Positions 50,435 to 59,001 of a stretch of DNA of 64,000 nucleotides are shown here, one piece after another (the stretch's first letter is position 1; each line of letters begins with the position of its first letter). Under the pieces are notes generated by a model. The model made no database searches. It was not told the DNA's origin and was given only the letters and a program-made list of their open reading frames with translations. Position numbers and translations under genes: made by a program. Origin of the DNA: CAVQND01 sp049518415 (lineage in GTDB: Bacteria; Verrucomicrobiota; Verrucomicrobiia; Limisphaerales; UBA8199); NCBI GenBank assembly GCA_049518415.1, contig JBEKRX010000010.1, forward strand, positions 33,657 through 97,656. Reading direction: 5' to 3'.

Positions 50435-51099
50435 TCGTCGCCCAAAGAAAAAACATCCCTGACCTGCTGGCCATAGTGGAAAAACACCGGAAGCTGCTTT
50501 TGCTCGGTTGTGGCACCTGCGTCACCGTCTGCCTGGCGGGCGGACAGCGTGAAGTCAGCATCATCGCCTCCGCGCTGCGCATGGCGGCAAAACTAAAAGG
50601 CCTCTCCCTCGAAGTCGGAGAAGCGACGATCGAACGCCAGTGCGACAACGTCTTTCTCGAGCAGGCCGCCGATACCATCAAGAACCACGAGGCCGTTCTT
50701 TCCCTGGGTTGCGGCGCCGGCGTTCAGGCCCTGGCGGAGCGTTACACCGGCAAGCCGGTTTACGCCGGTCTGGACACGGCTTTCATCGGCATCCTGGAGG
50801 AACGAGGAGTTTGGGCGGAAAAATGCGGCGCCTGTGGCGCGTGTGTGCTCCACCTCTACGGCGGGATTTGCCCGGTCACCCGCTGTGCCAAACACATGCT
50901 CAATGGCCCGTGCAGCGGCTCCCATGAAGACCACTGCGAAGTGGACCCCGCGCGCCCTTGTGCCTGGCAACTCATCTATCAGCGTCTCAAGGAAATCGGA
51001 CAACTGGACGAACTCAAGAAGACCAAACCACCCAAAAACTGGCGTTCGAGTCAGGCTGGCGGCTGCCGCACGATCATCCGGGAGGATCACAGGGTCTGA
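50431..51099 (+). CDS. metV: MetV-type methylenetetrahydrofolate reductase zinc/iron-sulfur subunit
   Basis: ATG at 50431 (ATGA overlap) gives 222 residues. The sequence matches the MTHFR_C family that forms the N- or C-terminal domain partner of MetF: LLLLGCGTCVTVCLAGG near the start, SLGCGAGVQALAERY, KCGACGACVLHLYGGICPVTRCAKHMLNGPC in the middle, and a CEVDPARPCAWQLIYQRL ending. The many Cys should bind zinc and [4Fe-4S] clusters that feed electrons to MetF flavin. It ends the ten-gene operon. In acetogens MetV and MetF are adjacent; here they mark opposite ends of the cluster, with the other eight genes between or beside them. Confidence 0.9.
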   Translation: MIVAQRKNIPDLLAIVEKHRKLLLLGCGTCVTVCLAGGQREVSIIASALRMAAKLKGLSLEVGEATIERQCDNVFLEQAADTIKNHEAVLSLGCGAGVQALAERYTGKPVYAGLDTAFIGILEERGVWAEKCGACGACVLHLYGGICPVTRCAKHMLNGPCSGSHEDHCEVDPARPCAWQLIYQRLKEIGQLDELKKTKPPKNWRSSQAGGCRTIIREDHRV

Positions 51100-51597
51100 G
51101 CAGCCGGAGTTGGACTCATCCTTTCACGCTGCGCATTCCGGGTGAGTTTGTGAACCCTACAGGATTTCGAAAATTTTCCCAATACAGCCAATGCAGCCAA
51201 CAGAGCCAATGGAGCATTTGGCGCCCGACCCAAAACATGCTAATACTGTCACCCGGTGAATGCCAAACTGACAGCGCCGCCTCGGCTCGCGCCCGGCCAG
51301 GAACCGGTTCCTGCCCGTTTCCACGCCCGCGCCGGCGGTTTTTGCACTTATTTCCACTTATTTCCACTTATCCTTCCGGCACCCCGGTGGCTTATGGCCG
51401 GAAAATCCCGACCCAATACCACCCTGCATCGGCTGCCGCCGGCACACCGACCTCGGCACTGGCCTTCACCCCAGCGTGGAAAAACGCTGCCCGGGCAGAA
51501 CCGAAGCCAGTGCAAGCGAATTGTTGGATTGCGTGCTTTGACGCTCACTGCCGATTCTCATTTCTGAACCTGACCCTTTAGGGTATCCAAAGGCTCT
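51100..51597. other. intergenic region after the Hdr/Met/Glt operon
   Basis: This 498-bp stretch is free of supported genes. Positions 51161-51382 are copy 2 of the 222-bp dispersed repeat. The rest (51383-51597) has no promoter-like or hairpin structure I can defend. No terminator is seen after metV. The next gene begins with a GTG at 51598. Confidence 0.6.
51161..51382 (+). repeat. 222-bp dispersed repeat, copy 2
   Basis: This segment pairs with 27989-28210 (10 differences, equal length). It begins and ends at the same bases as copy 1 and has the same orientation relative to a downstream secreted-protein gene. Here the gene starts 216 bp beyond, not within the repeat. A reverse-strand frame is open in both copies, but most differences change its residues, so it is not a gene. 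Confidence 0.85.
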
Positions 51598-54500
51598 GTG
51601 CAAAGACTAATCTGCGGCTTGTTCCTGGTGGCGGCGCTGAGCGGGTCGGCGGCGGGCACGCCGGTCATTTACTGCACCGACCTTTTCCATCCGCACGACG
51701 ACCCGGATGATCACTTCGACCTGGCCACGCTGTTTGCGCTCGCCGAGCTGGAGGTCAAAGCCATCGTGCTCGACCAGGGCGATCAGCAGTTGAAGCGGCC
51801 GGGTGCGATCCCCCTCAGGCAAATGCTCTGTATGACCGGGCGCCAGGCGCCGTTCGCCATCGGGCTTGGGCGGAAACTGGTCTCGCCAACGGACGACGGA
51901 CGGACCCAACCGGTCGAGTTTCAGGCCGGCGTTGAACTGCTGCTCAAGACGCTGCGGGAATCTCGCGAACCGGTCACGATTATCACTGCCGGCAGCGTGC
52001 GGGACCTTTGTGCGGCGTGGAATCGCGAGCCTGCGCTGCTGAAAGAAAAGGCCGGGCGGCTTTATTTGAATATCGGCAATGCCGACCCTGGCCAGAGCGA
52101 GTACAATGTGGAACTGGACCCCCAAGCGTATATCGGCCTGTTGCGCTCCGGGCTGCCGATCTGGCTCTGCCCCTGCTTGCCCATGCAGGGCGCGGGTGCA
52201 AATGCCCCTGGCAGCACCTGGTGGCGGTTTCGCCAATCCGAGGTGCTCGCCTCCGCCCCAGCGGAGTTGCAGCGTTACTTCATTTACGCCCTCCAACGCT
52301 GCGGGGCGGAGGAACTCGACCCCTTGCAAGCCCTGGCGACGGACTTGCGCCCCTGGCGCCGCCTGGTTTGGGAGATGGACCGCAATATGTGGTGCACGGC
52401 CTCGCTGCTCCATGCGGCTGGCCGGACCGTTCGCAAAGTGAACGGCGCCTGGACCACTTCCCGTCAGCTGGCGGCTCAAGCCCAGGCCGAACCCCTGTTC
52501 ACCTTTGTCCCCGCTCGCATCGAAGTGGATGAAGCGGGCAGGACCAAAACGGTGCCGCATGCGGCCAACGCCAACGTCCAGCTTTTCCAAGTGGTTTCCC
52601 CGGAGAACTATGGTCCAGCCATGCGTGATTGCTTGCGCGAATTGTTCCGCCAGTTCCCGCTCCCGCTGCTGACCCACACGGATGTCTTTATCTCCGGGAA
52701 AGACGGCTACCACACCTACCGCATCCCGGCGGTGGAAGCCGCTCCGGATGGTTCGCTGATCGCCTTTGCCGAGGCCCGGAAGTACAGCGCGGATGACCCG
52801 GGCTTCGGCAAACAGGACATCGATTTGGTCTATAAACGCAGCCTGGACAACGGGGCGACTTGGTCACCCATGACCGTGCTCGAGGACCCGGGTGAGCTCT
52901 GGTCGGCCGCCAATCCCGCCACCGTGGTGGACCGGACCAATGGCAGCCTGTGGGTCTTTTATATCCGCTCCCGGCCCGGGCGCAGCACGGAGACGGCCCG
53001 ACCCGGCACTGACGACATGCAAACCCTGGCGCGCCGGAGCGACGACAACGGCGGCACCTGGTCGGAGCCAATTGATTTGACGGCCACGGCGCGCGACCTC
53101 AATGACCCCGCCTGGCGGGCCAGCGTGCCCGGCCCGGGCGGGGCCATCCAGGACCGCAACGGCCGTCTGATCGTGCCGTTCTGGAAGATGCCCTTTGCCA
53201 ACTTTGTGATTTATTCGGACGACCACGGGCGCAGTTGGCAGCGCGGCCAATTTGTGCCCGGCCAGCAGGGTGGCGATGAATGCCAGGTGGTGGAATTGGC
53301 CGATGGCCGCATTCTCATGGATGTCCGCCAAGAGCACGGCTCGAACCGCTGGCTGGCCGAGAGCGCCGACGGGGGAAAAACGTGGGGCGACGCGCGGCCC
53401 GGCCTGGCGGTGACGCCAGTGGCCTGCGCCCTTGAGCGCTTCACCCTGCAAGGCGCAGGCGACGACCGCAATCGCTTGCTCTGGACGGGACCCAAAGGCC
53501 CGGAGCGCCGCCGGCTCGTCATCCGCACCAGTTGCGATGAAGGCAAGACCTTCCCCCACGAGCGACTGGTCTCGGAGGATTACGCGGCTTACTCCGACCT
53601 GACGGTCCTCAAAGACAAGACCGTGGGCCTCCTTTGGGAACGCGGTGTGGACCACGGTTACCAGTTCATTACCTTCACCCGGTTGAACCGGGAATGGCTT
53701 GAGTGGAGCCCCGCGGCGCCGGCCCCGCCCTCCGCTCGCAGTCCCCACCAGGTCATCTCCCGCGGCGAGTCGGCCGGAACCTACCAGGCCTTCCCCGACG
53801 TGTGCCGCCTGCAAAGCGGCGACCTCCTTTGCGTCTTCTACGCGGGCTACGGCCACGTGTCACTGCCACGGCCCGACTGCCCCAAAGGCGGGCGCATCTG
53901 CTACGTCAGGTCCCCGGACGAGGGCCGCACCTGGACCACCCCGCGCGTGCTCTTTGACGGCCCATTCGATGACCGCGATCCCCATATTGCCCAGATGCGG
54001 GACGGGACTCTCTGGTGCAGCTTCTTCACCTACCGACCCCAGGCGGATCGGACCGTGCTCTGTGACACATGCCTGGTCGCCTCGCGTGACGGCGGCCAAA
54101 CCTGGGCTGCGGAGCCACAGGTGGTCGCCCCCGGCTGGCCCAGTTCGGCGCCGGTGCGCGAGTTGCCCGACGGCGCCCGCATTCTGGGCGTGTACCGGGA
54201 GGAAGGCGCCACGGCCTACGGCGGAGTAATCCGTTCGACGGATGGCGGAAGGACCTGGTCCGCCCCCATCCCGATCGGCAAGGGCAGCGGGGTCCGCCTC
54301 GATGCGGAAACCGACTTTGTATTGCTCAAGGACCGGACCCTCTATGCGGCCCTCCGCGGCGACCGCGTTAACATGCACTTCGCCACCAGCCTCGACGGCG
54401 GTCTCACCTGGTCGCCGGTCAAAGACCTTGGCTTTGCCGGGCACTGTCCCCACTTCACCCGCTTGAGCACCGGGGAAATCCTCCTCGCCCATCGTCTCCC

Positions 54501-54714
54501 GCTCACGGCCCTGCACTTCAGCCGCGACGAAGCCAAGACCTGGCAAGGCCCCTGCCAGATCGATGACACTCCCGGCGCCTACCCCTCGACCGTCGAGCTC
54601 AAAGATGGCACGGTCCTGGCCGTCTATTATGAAGAAGGCACCGGCAGCGCCGTGCGGGCCCGGCGCTTCCGGTTGCAGGGCGACACGCTCGAGTTTCTGG
54701 AGCTGGAAAAGTGA
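51598..54714 (+). CDS. secreted fusion: nucleoside-hydrolase-like domain plus two sialidase-type propellers
   Basis: The 1038-residue protein starts with GTG (MQRLICGLFLVAALSGSAAG, a signal peptide). Residues ~20-330 are inosine-uridine nucleoside-hydrolase-like: VIYCTDLFHPHDDPDDHFDLATLFAL with the acidic metal-site cluster, then VTIITAGSVRDLCAAW and YLNIGNADPGQSEYN. From ~360 it is a sialidase-type propeller: KDGYHTYRIPAV (RIP motif) and Asp boxes SLDNGATW, SDDNGGTW, SDDHGRSW, SADGGKTW. A second propeller from ~720 has SPDEGRTW, SRDGGQTW, STDGGRTW, SLDGGLTW and SRDEAKTW. Nine Asp boxes in one chain fit two propellers. It may cleave a sugar-like or nucleoside-linked substrate outside the cell. 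The catalytic residues of true sialidases were not verified. Confidence 0.8.
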   Translation: MQRLICGLFLVAALSGSAAGTPVIYCTDLFHPHDDPDDHFDLATLFALAELEVKAIVLDQGDQQLKRPGAIPLRQMLCMTGRQAPFAIGLGRKLVSPTDDGRTQPVEFQAGVELLLKTLRESREPVTIITAGSVRDLCAAWNREPALLKEKAGRLYLNIGNADPGQSEYNVELDPQAYIGLLRSGLPIWLCPCLPMQGAGANAPGSTWWRFRQSEVLASAPAELQRYFIYALQRCGAEELDPLQALATDLRPWRRLVWEMDRNMWCTASLLHAAGRTVRKVNGAWTTSRQLAAQAQAEPLFTFVPARIEVDEAGRTKTVPHAANANVQLFQVVSPENYGPAMRDCLRELFRQFPLPLLTHTDVFISGKDGYHTYRIPAVEAAPDGSLIAFAEARKYSADDPGFGKQDIDLVYKRSLDNGATWSPMTVLEDPGELWSAANPATVVDRTNGSLWVFYIRSRPGRSTETARPGTDDMQTLARRSDDNGGTWSEPIDLTATARDLNDPAWRASVPGPGGAIQDRNGRLIVPFWKMPFANFVIYSDDHGRSWQRGQFVPGQQGGDECQVVELADGRILMDVRQEHGSNRWLAESADGGKTWGDARPGLAVTPVACALERFTLQGAGDDRNRLLWTGPKGPERRRLVIRTSCDEGKTFPHERLVSEDYAAYSDLTVLKDKTVGLLWERGVDHGYQFITFTRLNREWLEWSPAAPAPPSARSPHQVISRGESAGTYQAFPDVCRLQSGDLLCVFYAGYGHVSLPRPDCPKGGRICYVRSPDEGRTWTTPRVLFDGPFDDRDPHIAQMRDGTLWCSFFTYRPQADRTVLCDTCLVASRDGGQTWAAEPQVVAPGWPSSAPVRELPDGARILGVYREEGATAYGGVIRSTDGGRTWSAPIPIGKGSGVRLDAETDFVLLKDRTLYAALRGDRVNMHFATSLDGGLTWSPVKDLGFAGHCPHFTRLSTGEILLAHRLPLTALHFSRDEAKTWQGPCQIDDTPGAYPSTVELKDGTVLAVYYEEGTGSAVRARRFRLQGDTLEFLELEK

Positions 54715-54820
54715 AATCACCGGGCGCCAGGGACAGCGGACTGCGCTTGTTATTTGCTTGCGGTGAGGTTATGTCAGGGCCAGAGCGTCGGACTGAAACA
54801 TTCAAAGCGTTCACGAACAA

Positions 54821-56773
54821 ATGCAGGCCAGGTCTTCAGCGGTCCTCCTCGGATTGAGTTTGGCAGTCCTTGGCGGCGCCCGGACAGGCGCTGCCGATGG
54901 CGACCGCCCTTCGCTCTTGCCGGACGGCAGCGCGTTTGCCTCGTGGGAAAAGCCGCTGCAATTCTCGCGGACTTACTACGTGGATAATCGCAGCCCCACG
55001 GCCTCCGATGCGAATCCGGGCACCGCGGAACTGCCCTGGCTCACCATCAACCAGGCCGCCCAGCGCCTCCAACCCGGCGAGCGCGTCCTCATCCGCACCG
55101 GTGTGTACCGCGAACGAGTGGCCCCGGCCCGAGGCGGCGCCGGCCCCGAGCAAATGATCAGCTACGAAGCCGCCCCCGGCGCCACGGTCCTGGTCAAAGG
55201 CTCGCGCCTGGTCAAGGCCGGCTGGCAGCCCTCTGCCGGTTTTGCCCTGGGGCGCCCCCGGCAGCCCGAGGCCTCGGCGCCCAGGATTTACCAGCTTGAT
55301 TTGGCCGCGCTGGACCTGGGCGGCTACAATCCTTTTGGCATGGTGAACATTCTCGACGACCGGACCGCCACCTCGAACATCGGTTTGCCTCCCCAAGGGC
55401 TCAAACCTTATCTGGCGCGCAGAGGCCTGGTCTTCGCGGACGGGCAAAGGCTGGAGCAGGTCGAACTCTACCGCGATTTGGCCAAGCAGGCCGGGGCCTT
55501 CTGGTGCGAGCATAACGGGCTGGTGTTGCACCTTCGCCTGCCGGACGACGCAAACCCGGCGGAGCACGAGGTCGAACTCGCGGTGCAAGAGCAGGTGTTT
55601 GCCCCGCGGGAACGCCACCTGGGCTACATCCGCGTCAGGGGCATCACCTTCGAACATGCGGCGAACGGCTTTCCGGTGCCCCAGCGCGGGCTGGTCTCCG
55701 CCAATCGCGGCCATCATTGGATCATCGAAGATTGCGTCCTCCGGCACGCCAATGCCGTGGCCCTGGACGTGGGCGACGAAACCTGGAATGCCGACCACCC
55801 GGCGCTGATCGGCTACGCCATCGTGCGGCGCAACCGGATCTCGGACGCAGGCGTTTGCGGGTTGGCCGGCCTGGGCGTGATGCACACGCTAGTCGAGGAC
55901 AACACCATCGAAAGGGTCGGCTGGCAGAACGTCGAGGCCATGTGGGAATCGGGCGCCATCAAACTCCATCTCACCAAGAGTTGTCTGGTGCGAAACAACG
56001 TCATTCGCCACCTGCGCTATGCCCCCGGGATTTGGCTCGATTACGGCAACGCCAACACGCGGGTGGCCCGCAATGTGATTGGCGACCTCCAGGAAACTCT
56101 CCGGGGCGGCATCTACCTGGAAGCCTCCCACGAGCAAAACATGCTCGATCATAACATCATCTGGAATGTCACCATGGGCGAAAGAGGAACCTCAACCGGC
56201 TCCCGCCGCGAGGGTGGCTGGGGCATTATGACCGATGGCAGCGACGAGGCGGTCATCGCCCATAACCTCCTCGGTCGCTGTGAAAATGCCGGCCTCCAAA
56301 CCCGCACCGACGAAGAGCGCATCGTCGAGGGCCGGGGCGGCACTTCCCTCTGGAATCGGATTCTCAACAACATCTTCTACCAATGCGGCCGCTCGCTCGT
56401 TCTCTCTCACCGGGAGAACAAGGTCGATGGCAATCTCTACGCGAAAGCGGAGGGCGAATCCGGCGGTGAAGGCCGCGGCTTGAACTGCATCCCGGCGCCG
56501 GAATCATTGCGCCTGGACCTGCCTGCCTGGCAGAAATACTTCGGCTTCGATTTGCATGGCGCCTATGCCGATTTGAAAATGGAGCTCGATCTCGACACCC
56601 TCAAGCTCACCTGGTCCGCCGCCGGCAAACTGCCGGAGGTGGAGACCGGCCCTCATTTCAGAGAAGACTTCGCCGGCGCCGCTTTGGACGCCACCCGAAA
56701 GCCCGGCCCCTTCGCGCGGATTCCGCCTCAAACAGCCACCATTGATCTCGCTCCGTACGCGGGTGCCCGATAG
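54821..56773 (+). CDS. secreted right-handed parallel beta-helix protein
   Basis: The 650-residue protein has a signal peptide (MQARSSAVLLGLSLAVLGGARTGAADG) and the beta-helix start typical of pectate-lyase-like and DUF1565 proteins: YYVDNRSPTASDANPGTAELPWLTINQAAQRLQPGERVLIRTGVYRE. Stacked turns follow, e.g. IRVRGITFEHAANGFPV, WIIEDCVLRHANAVALDVG, AIVRRNRISDAGVCGLAGLG, TLVEDNTIERVGWQNVEA, CLVRNNVIRHLRYAPGIWL, TRVARNVIGDLQETLRGGIYLE. No catalytic residues can be named. It follows the sialidase fusion by 106 bp on the same strand, so they may share an operon. The role is probably binding or cleaving extracellular polysaccharide. Confidence 0.8.
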   Translation: MQARSSAVLLGLSLAVLGGARTGAADGDRPSLLPDGSAFASWEKPLQFSRTYYVDNRSPTASDANPGTAELPWLTINQAAQRLQPGERVLIRTGVYRERVAPARGGAGPEQMISYEAAPGATVLVKGSRLVKAGWQPSAGFALGRPRQPEASAPRIYQLDLAALDLGGYNPFGMVNILDDRTATSNIGLPPQGLKPYLARRGLVFADGQRLEQVELYRDLAKQAGAFWCEHNGLVLHLRLPDDANPAEHEVELAVQEQVFAPRERHLGYIRVRGITFEHAANGFPVPQRGLVSANRGHHWIIEDCVLRHANAVALDVGDETWNADHPALIGYAIVRRNRISDAGVCGLAGLGVMHTLVEDNTIERVGWQNVEAMWESGAIKLHLTKSCLVRNNVIRHLRYAPGIWLDYGNANTRVARNVIGDLQETLRGGIYLEASHEQNMLDHNIIWNVTMGERGTSTGSRREGGWGIMTDGSDEAVIAHNLLGRCENAGLQTRTDEERIVEGRGGTSLWNRILNNIFYQCGRSLVLSHRENKVDGNLYAKAEGESGGEGRGLNCIPAPESLRLDLPAWQKYFGFDLHGAYADLKMELDLDTLKLTWSAAGKLPEVETGPHFREDFAGAALDATRKPGPFARIPPQTATIDLAPYAGAR

Positions 56774-57222
56774 GAATTGTCAGGCGGCCTTTGGGGAAAA
56801 CCGGCTCACTGTGCGCCCCGAGGTGAGGCAGGTCCGTTTGTGGTCAACTCCCACCTCCGAAACCGGACGCGCATAGGGGCCATGAACCGGGCGGCAGCGG
56901 TAGTGGGGCAGGCGTCCCGCCTGCCGGCGCGGGCGTCTCGCCCGCGTTGGTTTCAAGGGCGAGACGCCCTCATGGCAGGCGGGACGCCTGCCCCACTACC
57001 CCGCGGTTCACGGAAAGCGGAACCACGCCCGGTTCATCAGCCCACCCATCCCGCCGCCGGTCACACATACCTGAAAGGCGCGCCGCCCTGCCCGCGGCCA
57101 CCGAAACCAGTTCCCCTGGCGGGGATTTCCGGGCATGATTCCGGCGCGTCCTGGTCCCGCGCTCCGAGTGTTGACGCCAAGCCTGTGGCCTGACCACGAT
57201 TGAACTTTAACTGGTATCGTCC
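56774..57222. other. intergenic region with a 102-bp hairpin element
   Basis: No gene is supported in these 449 bp. The main feature is a nested inverted repeat at 56899-57000 (listed separately). Short GC-rich frames here are chance openings. The promoter for the transporter gene probably lies near the right end; none is evident. Confidence 0.6.
56899..57000. repeat. 102-bp nested palindrome (REP/MITE-like)
   Basis: The outer arms 56899-56925 and 56974-57000 are perfect 27-bp inverted repeats (GTGGGGCAGGCGTCCCGCC core). Inside, GGGCGTCTCGCCC (56931-56943) pairs with GGGCGAGACGCCC (56957-56969). The structure folds into one long double-stemmed hairpin. No coding frame is likely. Such elements are dispersed by a transposase acting in trans, which is absent here. 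Confidence 0.8.
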
Positions 57223-58626
57223 ATGAACCCTCAAGCCAGCGCCCGCGCCGCCGCCCCCCAGCCAAAGGGCAAGACCCATCGTTACCCGCCGCAACTCAAA
57301 TACATCATCGGCAGCGAGGCCTGCGAGCGCTTCACTTACTACGGCATGATGGGCATCCTGGAGTTGTATCTGGTCAGCCGGATGGCGATGGGCGAGGCCG
57401 GAGCGACCCAGACGCTGCACCTGTTCGGGACGGCGGTGTACTTTATGCCCTTAGTGGGCGGCTGGCTGGCCGATCGCTGGTTCGGACGCTACTGGACGAT
57501 CCTGAGCATCTCGCTCTTCTACTGCCTGGGCTCCGCTACCCTCGCCCTGTTTGAGGGCAGCCGAACCGGACTTTTCCTCGGCCTGGCGCTGATTGCGGTC
57601 GGCGCCGGCGGGATCAAACCCTGTGTCTCGGCCTTCGTTGGCGATCAGTTCGGACCGGACCAACAGCATCTCCTGACCAAGGTTTATGGCTGGTTTTACT
57701 GGGCCATCAATCTCGGCGCGGCCGCCGGGTTCTTCATCATCCCCTGGGTCCATGCCAAGGTGAGCTACCGGTGGGCCTTTGGCCTGCCGGGCTTGGCAAT
57801 GGGGCTGGCGACGTTGTTTTTCTGGCTGGGCACAAAATATTACGTGCGGCTGCCGGCGGCGCGCCGGCGCCAGCGGCTGCATTTCTTCTCGGTCATCTGG
57901 CACGCCCTCACCCACCACCGGGAGCGCCGCCGCGGCGATCCGTTCCTGGAGGCCGCCCGGAATCGCTTTGCGCCCGAGGACGTCGAGGGCGCGCGGGCCG
58001 TCCTGGGCATTCTTGGCATTTTCGCCACCGTGCCGATGTTCTGGGCCCTGTTCAATCAGGTGAACTCGACCTGGGTTTTGCAGGGCAAGAACCTCATCCC
58101 GTTCTACTGGCTCAACGGCGAGACGATGCAAGGGGCCGGGGCGGTGCTGGTGATGATCTGGGTGCCGATTCTGACCCTCGGCCTTTATCCCCTGGCCGAA
58201 CGTCGCGGCTGGCGTCCCACTCCCTTGCGGCGGATGTCCGTCGGCATGGTGCTGGCGGCCGCCGCCTTTTTCCTCTGTGGCCTGCTCCAGGCCCGGCTCG
58301 ACCACGGGGCGGCCCTCAGCATTGCCTGGCAGTTGGTTCCGTACATCGTCCTCGAGGCGGGCGAAGTCATGCTCTCGGCTACCGCGCTGGAATTTGCTTT
58401 CGCCCAAGCCCCGCCCCAGTGGAAGAGCATTATCATGAGTTTCTGGTTGATGACGATCGCCGCCGGACATTTCCTCATCGCGGTGTTTACCAACCTCAAC
58501 CAGCGCTTCGTCCAGGCCAAAGGCGCCTCCGAATTCTACTTCTACGCCGCCCTCATGCTGGTCGTCGCCGGGCTCTTCATTTGCCTTGCCGGCCGCTACC
58601 GGGACCGACCCCTCGCGCCGGCGTGA
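57223..58626 (+). CDS. POT-family proton-coupled peptide transporter
   Basis: The 467-residue membrane protein has ~12-14 helices. POT/PTR2 marks are the E-x2-ERF-x-YYG motif at the first helix (EACERFTYYGM, starts ~29), the FGTAVYFMPLVGGWLADRWFGRY loop, the LIAVGAGGIKPCVSAFVGDQF segment and FYWAINLGAAAGFFIIPW. It imports di- and tripeptides with protons across the inner membrane. ATG at 57223 gives a basic ~20-residue N-terminus typical of the family. The preceding gap contains the hairpin element, so it is probably a single gene; the following gene has its own promoter. Confidence 0.92.
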   Translation: MNPQASARAAAPQPKGKTHRYPPQLKYIIGSEACERFTYYGMMGILELYLVSRMAMGEAGATQTLHLFGTAVYFMPLVGGWLADRWFGRYWTILSISLFYCLGSATLALFEGSRTGLFLGLALIAVGAGGIKPCVSAFVGDQFGPDQQHLLTKVYGWFYWAINLGAAAGFFIIPWVHAKVSYRWAFGLPGLAMGLATLFFWLGTKYYVRLPAARRRQRLHFFSVIWHALTHHRERRRGDPFLEAARNRFAPEDVEGARAVLGILGIFATVPMFWALFNQVNSTWVLQGKNLIPFYWLNGETMQGAGAVLVMIWVPILTLGLYPLAERRGWRPTPLRRMSVGMVLAAAAFFLCGLLQARLDHGAALSIAWQLVPYIVLEAGEVMLSATALEFAFAQAPPQWKSIIMSFWLMTIAAGHFLIAVFTNLNQRFVQAKGASEFYFYAALMLVVAGLFICLAGRYRDRPLAPA

Positions 58627-59001
58627 AGGACGCCTCCGCCCAGGGCCAGGGCCTCACCGCCAACCTGCCCTGCTTGCAATCTCCGCCAACTCCCGGAGAG
58701 GTAAAGTGCACTCAATCTGGTCATTTGCAAATTCAATACTCGTTTTAGCTTCGCTCATAATCCAATTCTTTCATTCTAACTACTCAGAACGTGAAAGCCG
58801 AAGAACATTCTGAAAAATCGCCAAATGAAGGCACCGCCCTCGTCAAGCGCCCCAAGTGCGGGCACGAGTTTGAGTAAACAGCCGTGGCGATGCCCAGTCC
58901 CCGCGCCCAAAAACTCCAGGCGCTGCTCGCATCCCGCAGTTGGGACAAATCCCCCAAAATTTTTCTTGACGGCCTACGCCGTTTCGTTTACAATTTTTTA
59001 T
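58627..59001. other. intergenic region with promoter and possible tiny ORF
   Basis: This 375-bp gap holds the promoter at 58966-58994. A 28-residue frame from GTG 58791 to a stop at 58877 reads MKAEEHSEKSPNE and ends in RPKCGHEFE. It looks like a zinc-ribbon-end remnant, and is too short to claim as a gene. Otherwise it is AT-richer than the surrounding genes. Confidence 0.45.
58966..58994 (+). promoter_or_regulatory. sigma-70 promoter giving a near-leaderless mRNA
   Basis: TTGACG (58966-58971) and TACAAT (58989-58994) are 17 bp apart, five of six matches each. The GTG of the next gene is at 59002, seven bases after the -10 end, so transcription would begin at or next to the start codon. An alternative ATG at 58825 would place the promoter inside the gene, so the later start is preferred. 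Confidence 0.6.

Noticed and set aside
51116..51367. Reverse-strand protein shared by the two 222-bp repeats (starts MEISGNK in both)
   Set aside because: Most of the ten differences between copies change residues and there is no start signal, so conservation reflects the DNA repeat and not a protein.
58825..59001. Upstream ATG start for the Calx-beta gene
   Set aside because: It would put a near-consensus promoter inside the gene and a Pro/Ser/Lys-rich stretch before the signal peptide.
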